64,000 bases of DNA, taken from positions 310,001 through 374,000 of the forward strand of contig NZ_QPMM01000010.1 of assembly GCF_003419895.1 (NCBI RefSeq). Reading direction: 5' to 3'. Within the stretch, counting starts at the first letter, position 1. The number at the start of each line of letters is the position of its first letter. The position numbers were made by a program, and so were the translations under genes. This document shows positions 56,301-63,144 of this stretch, piece after piece. The stretch comes from Chitinophaga silvatica (lineage in GTDB: Bacteria > Bacteroidota > Bacteroidia > Chitinophagales > Chitinophagaceae). A model generated the notes under the pieces. That model searched no databases and had not been told where the DNA came from. It was given only the letters and a program-made list of their open reading frames with translations.

Positions 56301-56856
56301 ATCTCAGGCTAGGTTTGGATACTCCGCTCTGAGGATTTATATTCATGATCCATGCAGAAAACTCAAAAGTCGTTCCTGCACATAATCCGGTTATAGTACG
56401 CTGATAAAACTGATCGGGTGTAGCATTTGCATCTACCACCATACAGTAACCGGTAAAATCACCGGTGGTGTGATCTGGTCTATCAACAAAATAAGTGTTA
56501 TTGTAACCCCTGGTTGTATTACTAATGGTATACTGACCAGGATAAGGACCAACTGGTCGACTTACGGTAGCCGGGCTATAATAAGTATAAGTAGTAGTTC
56601 CGGCGGCCAGTGGTGGGCCCAGGGTAGGCCTTACCGTAGTTCCGGCGTTACCGAATGTTTCCTTAAATATTGGATCTCCTAAAGAGCCAGTACAGGACTG
56701 TGCAATTGTTGTGGCTGGTAAAAATACAGAAAGGAATATAGTGATATATGCTATATATCTCCGGGAGATTGATTTTTTCCTATCTAACAAACGTGATAAG
56801 ATCAATCTGGATCCCAGACAATCGGTAATTGAGGACATGGATGACTTAAGCCACAT
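44356..56856 (-). CDS. Giant T9SS-secreted surface protein with about 26 DUF11-type repeats
   Basis: 4166 residues. A long N-terminal region ends in a hydrophobic signal (about 37-53). Next comes a jelly-roll-like region (about 60-255, with the motif ALDDIAFAACG), then Ig-like or PKD-like domains (to about 715). From about 720 to 4075 there are some 26 repeats of about 129 residues in the DUF11 style (ITKSGP, YTITVTNNGPSNA, ITDLVPAPI, VTGTV, NTATVTPSEPG). Repeats 20-25 alternate between two subtypes. The last 85 residues are a type IX secretion type B (CHU_C) domain: NTITPDGDGKNDHF and YNRWGNQVYHS. The design is that of a long adhesin or gliding-type filament. Four hundred-plus Thr, Asn and Gly residues and few cysteines after the N-terminal part fit an extended surface rod. 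It heads the operon with PorP/SprF. Confidence 0.92.
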   Translation of the reverse strand: MWLKSSMSSITDCLGSRLILSRLLDRKKSISRRYIAYITIFLSVFLPATTIAQSCTGSLGDPIFKETFGNAGTTVRPTLGPPLAAGTTTYTYYSPATVSRPVGPYPGQYTISNTTRGYNNTYFVDRPDHTTGDFTGYCMVVDANATPDQFYQRTITGLCAGTTFEFSAWIMNINPQSGVSKPSLRFDIMDANDPNGTPLASVSTGQVSYQSPGTWVRQAGVFRMPSTTSSVILKIFSNTPSSNGNDLALDDIAFAACGPPITFTQGSGPVCKGGTATLDVSLPAGSYSSYFFQLQRRLLGATDWTDVGSVVNNGGNNQHTFSVPNAVGGYEYRVVAAGGTTEISNVNCRVTSSPIELKVIDFTVSISGNQPICYNTSTQLSATINAVGSGTPSTGITYQWETSANGTSGWTVVAGQTGATLNTGALTANTYYRVTATVNGCSGNGASQSFLVNVNPNISATLGTVNSICEGTTVFSLPYTITSGSPNRYSLTSSDIPGFISITNGTLGASPISVVIPSGIAPGTYHFNITFNNSSSNCSSVTYPFTLNIDGKPSTSVAGPNQNLCGATSTILAANTPAVGTGTWMQVSGPTTASFANSNDPATTVSGLQPGNYVFRWVIANGSCASSSSTVGITITAPPTTANAGPDQTQYNTGIFIVNANAPTVGAGTWTVVSGTAFIANPDHNNTAVTLSPNTSATLVWTIENDFCPPSRDTIVLTYISLADIQIEKTILEQGPYISGQDFIYRIVVVNAGPSNATNVRITDPLPAGFIASGAATVNITGGAQVVQNNSTLTNVDVVANIPTNNGSSVIITISGKISPSFEGDLTNTATAVSPDVPDPNGATSTITVSPVRKPFFQAIKSAPSSTIAGSNISFNLVVNNTGLSDAVNTLISDQVSGKLTNVSWTATATGKLTILSGNTGTGNLVQVRANMPGGDTGKVYIKITGTVKSDATGNIDNVANITPTEVTVNPSTSNTTHTLITSSPGLIIDKSHTGGPVVIAGQPINYVLTLMNNGPSNSVNSVITDTLPAAIQNATWTATAQGAAVITSGQTGSGSIIRVVGSVPAGSSNNIIVNITGTVNPGFSGTITNLATATPSEPGIPPVTDIDVATVQKSLALTAVKSGPATAVAGESITYTLDVGNNGPSNSTATLISDNVPVSITNVIWTASIVSGTGTITNGGTGSGNAVQVTANLNAGSLCRIIIKGTIRPSAVNPIQNSAVVTPSELNIPVVNSNVVTTTLSQQASLNITKTGPDTASAGSRIAYTVIVTNNGPSNATGITISDIVPSTLQNVIWSAVGNGNATITSSRNGTGNNINLKGDIEAGTGNNITITIQGTVDPAFNGKITNTAIVAPLPGTGTTDSATKITTVNRLPQLAITKSASNIVGAGTNITYTITVSNISNANANNLKITDAVPAELMNVTWMAVAAGNATISGTNSGTGNNISLTGSIPAGSANTITVTVTGTTPSSLEGSITNTATATPSEPVPPVSATKVVRVRRIPNLTISKSGPSTAAAGSQITYKIIVTNISAADAQELTINDQVPSQVQQVTWSAVGTNGANIIRGANGTGNNVDLSADIPGGKTATVTITVTGIIDPTFSGTFQNGATYQPIEPGATPGSATPVVTTVTKQTALRISKSGPTTANSGNNVTYTILVSNQGPSSAANAVITDQVPALLNNVSWQAVGSGGAVVDNGATGTGNALRVTADIPVKGLVTITVIGTIPPDAGAQTISNFAIGTPSESGNPPVNSDTVVTTISSKPGLLITKVGTQELRAGEPVIYGIKVVNVGPSNAIGTVITDAIPAAVLNASWLAIGGGSTIIQSGASGSGNQVRVVADIPVGEQNAVTILINGTLKGDYSGTLENTAVATPAEPGVPPVSSHVTATVTREVKLQISKSGPAEAPAGSGLRYDIDITNAGPSDATNITIKDNLPAGLLNATWTATGVNGATITSGNTGTGNILLTGNIPNTPLSSIHITVIGLVDPVYPNPTMTNTAIVVNDPAVFVNSDTSTVITTISRLANLRLTKSGPANRAAGESIQYVLRVENNGPSTAVGAIVRDILPANILNATWTTTTIGNVTNISPTSGNGNVNLTADIPADSNTYLLVTITGIVSPAVTNNTTITNTGVVSLPPGTIVDPYPADNSSSVTTVIDNDPVIRISKSGPNIANINDSLVYRITVTNGGSGNITGALIQDLVPAAIDVTRWDASGLGAATVTGATSGTNNTIQTTGDIPVGAGNAIFILIQGRVKSTAGTTVTNTATVTAGGNKESSITTLINNATEVRLIKSGPQNILAGEPINYTIQIFNDGPRDANQLQITDVIPPAITNVSWKAVVTGNGSILDSMEIDSSGNIDLPAKLAAGRSNFITITISGIVDGNFTAGTIVNTANVKVTGLVDYNPANNTSTVETVVGRSTGVKIRKSGPKQAVAGNGITYRIVVTNDGPSNASGIKITDIVPAEIQNVSWNASVLGGASITGPFSGTTNNINTTANIPAGVGNSVVITVTGTLNNQFNGIILNRATASGTGIPEVSDSVSTQVDGIAAVDIQKNGPATVTAGGQIVYTITATNQGPAFANNLTVTDTLDSRIQGVTWTASTLNGAVIKSGGSGSGNQLSLVASIPPTNNAAVIITVTGTVAPGATGTLRNTATLTPELTVNPPVVSPPVITQILQQPLLKIVKSGPVSLGAGALIEYVLQVDNNGVSNAVNSVITDQVPAVIKNASWNVQSVSGGAVIHTGNTGTGNTLNISADIPAGAEILVAVKGTMDSAFEGAIRNTATITPSEPGVAADSSSAVTTVLLKPVLQVTKSGPAVIRSGDNITYTIVANNAGPSLALNALIQDVVPAPVSNVKWTAVASGNAKINGATSGSGNIIDVTGDLPTGSNDRITITVNGVVSPAFRDTLKNFAAAYPSEPNGVADTSAIVETVVVPQPILSITKSGPSTIIAGQQIIYNITVSNQGISDAVNAAITDLVPAPITQVSWQTTVTGTATINGSSSGVGNNINISANIPTGVNNTVMITVTGLVPRSATGTITNTAVVTPSEPGAGSSSSSTAVTIATQSNIQILKVGPTLMFRGQDAEYEIALLNPGPSDAKNVVITDLIPSVLQNVVWTTQVVKNTVIKSGATGNGNNLNIVADIPADTSGLVIRIDGIVDLNAPAGSVFNTAHASVNGTDYPSREVVSTVISTADLNIVKTATPQVYVGSKVIYTLTANNTGFANANNAVIKDSIPISIVNPTVTVLQTNNGAGNVQATIVNNKLTATLGNFPVTGQVVLQITGTATEVGTVTNTATITTPPDVTETNLPDNTSSASTVVLPKIDLNITKTINPVSGPYTVGQKVTYTLSATNAGNAGVNPVFITDTLPAANLLGDPTYVAPPRGTITFDNSSRVLQWNIGLLNAGETLNWSYDAIIKGTGNIKNVAIVTGPPDVSNPDTSTNVIQVTGTDLAITKAGPDTVYTGANITYTVTIDNDGPGAADGAVVKDTLSAQLLNPVISVTGTSNGAANVQTSVTGNIATATIGTFPANGKVVLQISGIAGQPGAITNIAVVNTPAGVPDTDSANNRSQTVNTIILAKSQLNITKSVTPDSGPYKVGQQLTYTLSASNLGQASAPSVVVTDTLPSAQLLSDPTYGAPPKGTVTYNSSTRVLVWNIGTLAAGENVTWNYNTVIKGAGEIRNIAIVTGPPDTTRPDTSIVPIIVASTDLSISKTGPAQVVVNGQVVYQLTIKNNGPDAADNAVMLDTISATLTRPQITVVQTTGGAGNVSTSLTGEVVRADIGIFPAGATVVIEIEGTASQVGIITNTAVINTPAGVPDLDSSNNRSATIITQVTNKTTLNITKTVSPPTGPYAIGQQVTYTLTVNNPGTTVIDPVVVTDQLPAATELGDPVFNAPAKGSAVFNSADRRLIWTVGALNGGETATWSYTTEIKAAGAIKNIAVVEGPPDISNPGTDTVIINTAKYANLKITKQLTTPLPLNVNQVLQFVITVENNGPDTATGVVMKDPLENKLQQATNIVTTKGVGVYDISTRSIIWTIPDMAPGTKETLTFNVKLMSGGTLTNTATVAGNEIDPDLSDNTVTITQEITGRDIDIPNTITPDGDGKNDHFVIPGIDRYPGSILDIYNRWGNQVYHSNNYDNTWDGHDLNEGTYYYILRLRTPQGERKYKGWILLIR

Positions 56857-56901
56857 AAAATAAAATTTGAGTCAATCTGGCGCTAACCAGTTTATCATCA
56901 G

Positions 56902-57130
56902 AGGATCAATACAGCCATCTGCATACTGCCACATGACTATCATTGAGGTATTTTATTAAATTTTCCAGGATCAATACAGCCGTCTGCATACCGCGACATC
57001 GCTATAATTGAGATATTTTATTATAGTCTTTCAGGATTAATATAGCCGTCTGCATCTTGCGACAAGACTATAATTGAGATAATCTTTAAAATTCTGTCAG
57101 GATCAACATTGCTGCTTGCATAAACAGACG
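56902..57130. repeat. Tandem repeat, about 3.5 copies of 65-66 bp
   Basis: Copies begin with AGGATCAAT or a close variant at 56902, 56967, 57033 and 57099 (the last partial). Shared blocks are the AGGAT-AATA-AGCC start, TCTGCAT and CTATAATTGAGATA. The spacing is regular at 65, 66 and 66 bases, and the copies have diverged. It has no direct-repeat/spacer layout of a CRISPR array. Confidence 0.85.
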
Positions 57131-57283
57131 TACAAACCAGATATAGACACTACAGCCACAAATGCCGATCAAAAAAATTGGGAGATACAAATCGATTTTT
57201 CTACATCCATCGACGACAAAGTATCTAACAGGATTTATCAACAATAAAAAAGTCAGAAAGTTTAGAAAATTTATATGATTGAT

Positions 57284-57300
57284 AATTAGTTATACTAATT
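57284..57300. promoter_or_regulatory. 17-bp palindrome upstream of SusC
   Basis: AATTAGT-TAT-ACTAATT is symmetric and lies 281 bases upstream of the SusC start. It may be an operator; AT-rich sequence makes chance symmetry possible. Confidence 0.3.
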
Positions 57301-57580
57301 AACATACTGAATGAGTATACGAAAAGCCTGAAACAACAAGTAGCAACACCCCCTCCTCCACTGCTGATGGTGCATCAGCGGCAAATGGCCTCATTTAGAT
57401 CACCCAAACAGGCATCCTAAACACGAAAACTTACAGTTCGATCATGCTTACATAACTGATGTAGGGCAGCCACTTACTTTTACAGGTAATTACGGGGGAA
57501 AAATATCGACCAAATATCATTCTGCCTATACAACTCAATATACACCTGTCAACAAACTCCAAATTTTCAAAAGCTAAGAA

Positions 57581-60508
57581 ATGAGAAAATTACTACTTGG
57601 GTTATTATGTGTTTTGTTTACGTTAGTGACAACGGCTCAAACACAAACTAAAACCTACACCGGAAAGGTTACAGACAACAAAGGTAATCCGTTGCCCGGA
57701 GCCACAATTCTGGTTCTTAAAACCAAGAAAGGCACGGTTACCTCAGTAGACGGACAATTCAGCATTCAGGCTCCTGAAGGATCTACGCTGGTTGTCAATT
57801 TCACTGGTTACAGAACGCGGAATATAATTGCCGGTTCGGAATCATTAAATATTAAAATGGAAGAAGACATCGCCAAGCTCGATGAAATTGTAGTAACAGG
57901 TTTGGCTACCAGTGTAAAAAGAAGTAATGCCGCCAATGCCATTGCTACGGTATCGGCAACAGAGCTTACGGGAGCCGCACCAGCGCAAACCTTCGATGTG
58001 GCACTCAGCGGTAAAATTACCGGTGCAAACATTGTTTCCAATTCGGGTGCACCAGGTGGAGGTATCTCCGTGAAACTGCGTGGTATTTCATCCGTATATG
58101 GTACTATACAACCATTATTTGTAATCGATGGAGTACCTATCAGTAACCGCGCTATCAGCACCGGTTTAAACGCTATAACCAATGCCACCGGTAACAACTC
58201 TATCACTTCTACTCAGGACAACGCTACCTCCAGAATTGCAGATATTAATCCACTGGATATTGAGAATATCGAAATCCTTAAAGGCGCTTCTGCATCTGCT
58301 ATCTATGGTTCGCAAGCTTCTGCCGGTGTGGTACTTATCACCACCAAGCGAGGTAAGGCTGGTAAAACCAAGATATCCGTTTCCCAGGATGCCGGTATTA
58401 ACAAAATACAACGCTACATGGGAATTAAGACACTCTACACTCCGGATGAATTACACATTCGCGTAATTAAGAACGGCTGGGACTCATTAGAATATGTAAA
58501 TGCCAGAAATTCCAATAAGCTGATTGATTATGAGAAAGAAATTTATGGAAATACAGGACATTCAAGAAATACCAATATTAATGTTAGTGGCGGTAACGAT
58601 AAAACAACTTTCCTTTTTGGAGCAGGTATGCGTAAGGAAACCGGAATTATCAGAAACACCGGATACTCCAATAATAATTTACGCCTGAATGTTAGCCATA
58701 GAGTAAATGACAGGATTAATGTTACATGGACTAATAGTTATATCAATACATCATCCGACAGAAGTTTGGCTAATAACGATAATACAGGTGTATCGATTCC
58801 GCTTACCGTTTTAACTACCTCTCCATCAGTTGATTTCCGCCCCGATGACAAAGGAAACTTCCCTGATCCGGTACATGGAGCAAACCCACTACAGATAATA
58901 GAGCTGATGGTTAATAATGAAAAGATTAACCGTTTTGTGTCGGGAGCTAACGTTGATGCAATAATTCAACAATCTCCCATTTCCATTACTAAAGTTGTGG
59001 GAAGAGGCGGACTTGACTTCTATCATCAAAAAGGACAGGTACTTTTCCCTGCTAACCTGACTTATGAAATAGACAGAGAATCGGGCGGTAGAAACGTACA
59101 GGGAAATGCTTCTGAAATCAACACAAGCTGGGCTGGTTTTCTGATCAATACCTTAACACCAAATTCCAATCTGACCTTTGTTACCACAGGAGGTCTGACA
59201 CATGAATACGGATCGTTTGATAACATCATGAACATAGCTGCCAAACTGATTGGTACCCAGACCAGTGAAAGCCAGGCAGGTTCTGTTTCCGTACAGCAAA
59301 CCAGATACGCTTTCAGAAACGATGGTATTTTTGCCCAGGAAGAATTTGCCTTCCGCGATTTCTTAAACTTCACTGCCGGAGTAAGATTCGATAAATCTAC
59401 CAACAACGGTGACTACAAGAAATACAACATCTATCCTAAAGCAAATATGTCGTGGAACCTCACTAAAATGCTACATAATAACAGCGCAGTGCTGAATGAC
59501 CTGAAGCTGCGTGTTGCATATGGCGAAAGTAGCGGCTTTCCGACATTTAACAGTCGGTTTACCGTCTTAAACAGCCATAATATCGGTGGCCTTCCGGGTT
59601 CAAAGGTATCTATCGGAGCCGGAGATCCGAATATTAATCCAGAACGTCAGACAGAATTGGAAGGAGGCATAGATGTTAGCTTCTTTGATGGTAAAGTAAG
59701 CCTGGAAGCAACCATTTACAATAAGGTAATTAAGGATATGTTGATGGCTAACAGAATTCCAATGTCGACGGGTTATACCACTAACTGGACCAATGCTGCC
59801 ACTCTTCGTAACCGTGGTGTGGAACTCGGATTGAGAGCTACTCCGGTTAATAATGAAAAAGTAAGATGGAATACAACGCTCAACTGGTGGAAAAACCGTT
59901 CTAAAGTAACTCAAATGTCGGTTCCTGACTTTGATCAGGGAGAAGATTTCGGAGGTTCCTATGGCTCTTTCTACATTCAGAATGGCCGACCAATTACACA
60001 AATTGCAACCCAGAGCAGTACTGGAAACTGGCTCATTGTCGGCGATTTAGAACCAGACTTCCAACTGAGCTTCTTCAATGAAGTGAATTTCCTGAAAAAC
60101 TTCAGCTTACGGGCCTTACTACACTGGAAAAAAGGTGGTGATAACGTAAACCTGACCCAAAACGTTATGGACTTAGGCCGACTGACACCAGACTGGGACG
60201 AAAAAAATGAGAAAGGAGTCGCAAAAGGACAGGCCAGATTAAGTAGTAGCAGAGCCGGTTCTTATGTACAGGATGCCAGCTACATCCGTATCCGTGAAAT
60301 CGGGCTTTATTATAAAGTACCATTAAAATCCAAAACAATACAGGGTCTTCGCCTGGGAATGTCGCTGAACAATTGGTTTACATGGACTAAATACTTCTCC
60401 TATGATCCTGAAGCCTCCAACTTTGGTGCTGGTTTCGCTTCAGGTATAGACCTAGCTCCATATCCATCATCTAAGCGCATGCAGTTCCACCTCTCTGTTG
60501 ATCTATAA
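57581..60508 (+). CDS. SusC/RagA-family TonB-linked outer-membrane transporter
   Basis: 975 residues, the shortest SusC in the window. Signal peptide 1-20 (MRKLLLGLLCVLFTLVTTAQ), carboxypeptidase-regulatory-like domain about 24-100 (GKVTDNKGNPLPGATILVLK), TonB box LDEIVVTGLATSVKR (about 97-111), plug with PLFVIDGVPISNR and GASASAIYGSQASAGVVLI, barrel ending LSVDL. No STN domain. The SusD partner starts 11 bases downstream. No enzymes, sensor or sigma factor adjoin the pair, so the ligand is unknown. Confidence 0.94.
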   Translation: MRKLLLGLLCVLFTLVTTAQTQTKTYTGKVTDNKGNPLPGATILVLKTKKGTVTSVDGQFSIQAPEGSTLVVNFTGYRTRNIIAGSESLNIKMEEDIAKLDEIVVTGLATSVKRSNAANAIATVSATELTGAAPAQTFDVALSGKITGANIVSNSGAPGGGISVKLRGISSVYGTIQPLFVIDGVPISNRAISTGLNAITNATGNNSITSTQDNATSRIADINPLDIENIEILKGASASAIYGSQASAGVVLITTKRGKAGKTKISVSQDAGINKIQRYMGIKTLYTPDELHIRVIKNGWDSLEYVNARNSNKLIDYEKEIYGNTGHSRNTNINVSGGNDKTTFLFGAGMRKETGIIRNTGYSNNNLRLNVSHRVNDRINVTWTNSYINTSSDRSLANNDNTGVSIPLTVLTTSPSVDFRPDDKGNFPDPVHGANPLQIIELMVNNEKINRFVSGANVDAIIQQSPISITKVVGRGGLDFYHQKGQVLFPANLTYEIDRESGGRNVQGNASEINTSWAGFLINTLTPNSNLTFVTTGGLTHEYGSFDNIMNIAAKLIGTQTSESQAGSVSVQQTRYAFRNDGIFAQEEFAFRDFLNFTAGVRFDKSTNNGDYKKYNIYPKANMSWNLTKMLHNNSAVLNDLKLRVAYGESSGFPTFNSRFTVLNSHNIGGLPGSKVSIGAGDPNINPERQTELEGGIDVSFFDGKVSLEATIYNKVIKDMLMANRIPMSTGYTTNWTNAATLRNRGVELGLRATPVNNEKVRWNTTLNWWKNRSKVTQMSVPDFDQGEDFGGSYGSFYIQNGRPITQIATQSSTGNWLIVGDLEPDFQLSFFNEVNFLKNFSLRALLHWKKGGDNVNLTQNVMDLGRLTPDWDEKNEKGVAKGQARLSSSRAGSYVQDASYIRIREIGLYYKVPLKSKTIQGLRLGMSLNNWFTWTKYFSYDPEASNFGAGFASGIDLAPYPSSKRMQFHLSVDL

Positions 60509-60519
60509 AAATGATATTC

Positions 60520-61839
60520 ATGAAAAAAGTAATTAAATCAATATATCTACTATCTGCAATAACGTTGGGTTTAACAGGTTGTAAAAATGAACCTATACTC
60601 AATCCCAATGCCCCAACAATTGAGGCAATTATTAAAAATCCAAGCATTGGTGAATTAAATAACCTGGTAACAGGTAGTGAATCAGCGATGCGGGTTGAAC
60701 TTCCACTATATACAGATATAGTAAGCATCATCGGGCGTGAATATTATTATATTAATACATCAGAACCCCGCTATGTACAGGAACTTGCCGGAGATAAGGA
60801 TTTTTCATTAGGCTCCAGTACCTTTTATGCAGGTAATTCATGGCTGTCGCGCTACAACGTTGTAAAAAACTGTAACATACTTTTACAGGCAGTTCAGAAT
60901 TGTACATTCCTGAAAAATGATAATGAACGAAATGGTTACATCGGGTTTGCCAAAACAATTATGGCCTACCAGCTGCTGTTAAACCTGAATAATGTTTATG
61001 AAAATGGGATACGGGTAGATGTTGCAGATCCTAAAAAGCTAGGCCCTTTTGTTACTAAAGATGAAGCACTGACAGCTATTGCCGGGTTATTGGACGAAGG
61101 AGCAACTGCATTAAAAAATGCAACCGTTCTGTATACTTTATCTTCTGGCTTCGCAGGACTTGATGATGCCGAAGGTTTTAGAAAATTTAACCGTGCGTTG
61201 GCCGCCCGTGTAGCACTTTACAGGGAAAAATGGACAGATGCCCTTCAGAATATTTCTGAATCCTTTGTAAATCTGCCTCTAACCAATAATAATTTATATG
61301 TTGGTGCAAAACATATTTTTTCGGCCTCTAATGGTGATCTGTTAAATGATATGAAGTCATTACTGAATGGCGAAAATGAAGCGAGAATAGTACAGGCAAA
61401 ATACCTTCCGGAAATGGAAGCTGGCGATGATCGTGGCTCGAAAGTAGCTGCCCGTAATAAAGCTTTATCAGCTGGTGGTCTTACCTCCAACCAGGATGTA
61501 AATATCTATCCTGCAGATGTATCACCGGTTTATATTATCAGAAATGAAGAACTCGCGCTGATAAAAGCTGAAGCAAGTATTCAGAATAATGATCTGGCTA
61601 CTGCAAAGGATATCTTAGATAATATTCGTCAAATTCATGGCCTGGCCCCTACGCCAGAAACCACAAAAGATGGTTTAATCAATGAAATGCTGAAGCAAAG
61701 AAGATACTCCCTGTTTGGAGAAGGACACAGATGGATTGATATGCGTAGATATAACAGACTGAATCAACTACCACTCGACAGACAAGGAGATCAGGTTTGG
61801 AAACAGCTACCTATTCCTAATCAGGAAACAACCAAGTAG
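60520..61839 (+). CDS. SusD/RagB-family outer-membrane lipoprotein
   Basis: 439 residues from ATG 60520; the ATG at 60511 adds only three residues. Lipobox GLTGCKNEP (C21). SusD features: helices around NGYIGFAKTIMAYQLLLNLN (about 145-165), C-terminal VYIIRNEELALIKAEASIQN and SLFGEGHRWIDMRRYNRLNQ. It partners the SusC encoded 11 bases upstream. The operon ends at an intrinsic terminator at 61870. Slightly smaller than usual for the family. Confidence 0.92.
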   Translation: MKKVIKSIYLLSAITLGLTGCKNEPILNPNAPTIEAIIKNPSIGELNNLVTGSESAMRVELPLYTDIVSIIGREYYYINTSEPRYVQELAGDKDFSLGSSTFYAGNSWLSRYNVVKNCNILLQAVQNCTFLKNDNERNGYIGFAKTIMAYQLLLNLNNVYENGIRVDVADPKKLGPFVTKDEALTAIAGLLDEGATALKNATVLYTLSSGFAGLDDAEGFRKFNRALAARVALYREKWTDALQNISESFVNLPLTNNNLYVGAKHIFSASNGDLLNDMKSLLNGENEARIVQAKYLPEMEAGDDRGSKVAARNKALSAGGLTSNQDVNIYPADVSPVYIIRNEELALIKAEASIQNNDLATAKDILDNIRQIHGLAPTPETTKDGLINEMLKQRRYSLFGEGHRWIDMRRYNRLNQLPLDRQGDQVWKQLPIPNQETTK

Positions 61840-61869
61840 TTTAATCATGATGGTGATATTTCAGATTTT

Positions 61870-61898
61870 CAGGAGGGCTCCGGCTCTCCTGTTTTTTT
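61870..61898 (+). terminator. Intrinsic terminator after SusD
   Basis: CAGGAGGGC pairs with GCTCTCCTG (one G-U) around a short loop, then seven T. It lies 31 bases past the stop, immediately before the stop of the convergent DUF92 gene. Confidence 0.8.
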
Positions 61899-62586
61899 AT
61901 AACCAGCCGGCCAGCAAAGCCGCCGCCAGAGTATTACCCAGGTTAACCATATCATTTGTGATATATCCTTTACGCTCTAAAGTAGCGCCTAAAACAGAAT
62001 CTACTATATTCCCGAAGAAGCCGGCCAACACAATGATATAGCAATTTGCTCCAAAGCCATAGAACGCACCATATACCAACGCGATAATTACAGCCCCAAT
62101 TACCCCTATTATAGTGCCTTCGATACTAATAACCCCATCGAGACCCTTAGGCTCATTTTTGAAGGTTAAAATGTTGAATGTGCGCTTTCCGTAAACCATT
62201 CCTAATTCAGAAGAGAGCGTATCGGCTGTAGCGGCTGCAAGGCTCGCCGCCATCATCAGAATATAAGTTGAGGGGTTATGAGAATGTAACCAGGCCAGGG
62301 CACCCATTAGGCCGGCTACTCCCCCATTTGCCAATACCTGTTGCGGAGTACGTTCTTCAGAGACAGTGTTCTTTTGTTCTTTCTGATGAGAAGTAGCCAG
62401 AACACCCAGAACGAAAAAGACACCCAAAAGCACTACCCCACCAACTCCGGCACCTAAAAGTAATAACAATCCGATTAAACCGCCGGACAGCGCTGCCCGT
62501 AAAGAGAGTTTACCGGTTTTAACAGACAGGAATACGCCGATTATAATCAGCAGGAGGCATAAAATATTGGTTACAGACATTTGCAT
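61897..62586 (-). CDS. DUF92 family membrane protein
   Basis: 229 residues with about six transmembrane helices, starting at MQMSVTNILC (or the ATG two codons later). The conserved DUF92 segment is present: SAATADTLSSELG-type motif (here AATADTLSSELGMVYGKR), then GVISIEGTIIGVIGA and FFGNIVDSVLGATLERKG. DUF92 is related to plant VTE6 phytyl-phosphate kinase, so an isoprenoid-phosphate role is possible but unproven in bacteria. It is a single gene bounded by terminators on both sides. Confidence 0.87.
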   Translation of the reverse strand: MQMSVTNILCLLLIIIGVFLSVKTGKLSLRAALSGGLIGLLLLLGAGVGGVVLLGVFFVLGVLATSHQKEQKNTVSEERTPQQVLANGGVAGLMGALAWLHSHNPSTYILMMAASLAAATADTLSSELGMVYGKRTFNILTFKNEPKGLDGVISIEGTIIGVIGAVIIALVYGAFYGFGANCYIIVLAGFFGNIVDSVLGATLERKGYITNDMVNLGNTLAAALLAGWL

Positions 62587-62615
62587 AGGGGCGTAAAGCT
62601 ATCAAATATCTTCCA

Positions 62616-62662
62616 TAAAAAAAGAGCAAAGGATTGTGGCAAGCATTACAATCCTCTGCTCT
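62616..62662 (-). terminator. Intrinsic terminator of the 62686-63144 gene
   Basis: AGAGCA-AGGATTGT pairs with ACAATCCT-TGCTCT, one mismatch inside, loop of about ten bases. On the minus strand a run of seven T follows. It lies 24 bases past the stop codon at 62686. Confidence 0.8.
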
Positions 62663-62685
62663 GGGTTTCTACTTTTTAGAAACTG

Positions 62686-63144
62686 TTACGGCATTACTGT
62701 GGATCCAGAACCGTCTACTGTAACTTCCTCAATCATTCCGTTTCTCATGACATCAACACTGTAACATGTTTGTCCGTTGGAACAAGTCATGGTTGTAATG
62801 GAGTACAGACTGGCTCCAAAAGTATTCCGGATATTAGATACTACATCTGCTGGCACATAGTTATTGGTTACCGGTAAGGATGGCATAGGCCACATATACT
62901 GATAACGATAGCGATAGTATTCAGGATTGGCATTATAATCATAATAATAATAACTATAATTCATGTTAGGCATTTCAGCTACCCACCTTTTTTCTTTTCG
63001 CACTTCACGGTGACGATGCTCTTTATTTTTTTGCTTCATAGCATAGTCATAATCCTGATCCTGTGCTTTAGAAGATAATGGGGCCAATGCAAATAAACCG
63101 ATTCCCAATCCTACCATCAAAAGACCTTTCATCAACTTTTTCAT
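62686..63144 (-). CDS. Small secreted tyrosine-rich protein of unknown function
   Basis: 152 residues from ATG 63144, which opens a normal signal peptide (MKKLMKGLLMVGLGIGLFAL, ending SKAQ); an upstream ATG at 63216 is rejected. A charged stretch (KQKNKEHRHREVRKEKRW) is followed by a tyrosine-rich region (YSYYYYDYNANPEYYRYRYQ). The C-terminal part (VSNIRNTFGASLYSITTMTC, CYSVDVMRNGMIEEVTVDG) looks like a PepSY-like domain with two cysteines that could form a disulfide. It has its own terminator downstream. Function not known. Confidence 0.7.
   Translation of the reverse strand: MKKLMKGLLMVGLGIGLFALAPLSSKAQDQDYDYAMKQKNKEHRHREVRKEKRWVAEMPNMNYSYYYYDYNANPEYYRYRYQYMWPMPSLPVTNNYVPADVVSNIRNTFGASLYSITTMTCSNGQTCYSVDVMRNGMIEEVTVDGSGSTVMP

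Larger units (their letters stand above)
56857..57580. other. Long divergent intergenic region with tandem repeats and palindromes
   Basis: 724 bases between the divergent giant-protein gene and SusC gene. It contains 65-66 bp tandem repeats (56902-57130), a perfect palindrome at 57284-57300 and a small hairpin GCTGATG/CATCAGC near 57370. No exact TAnnTTTG box and no convincing reading frame were found. Confidence 0.6.

Noticed and set aside
56902..57130. Possible CRISPR array
   Set aside because: The repeats are adjacent and 65-66 bp long, with no unique spacers and no cas genes nearby.
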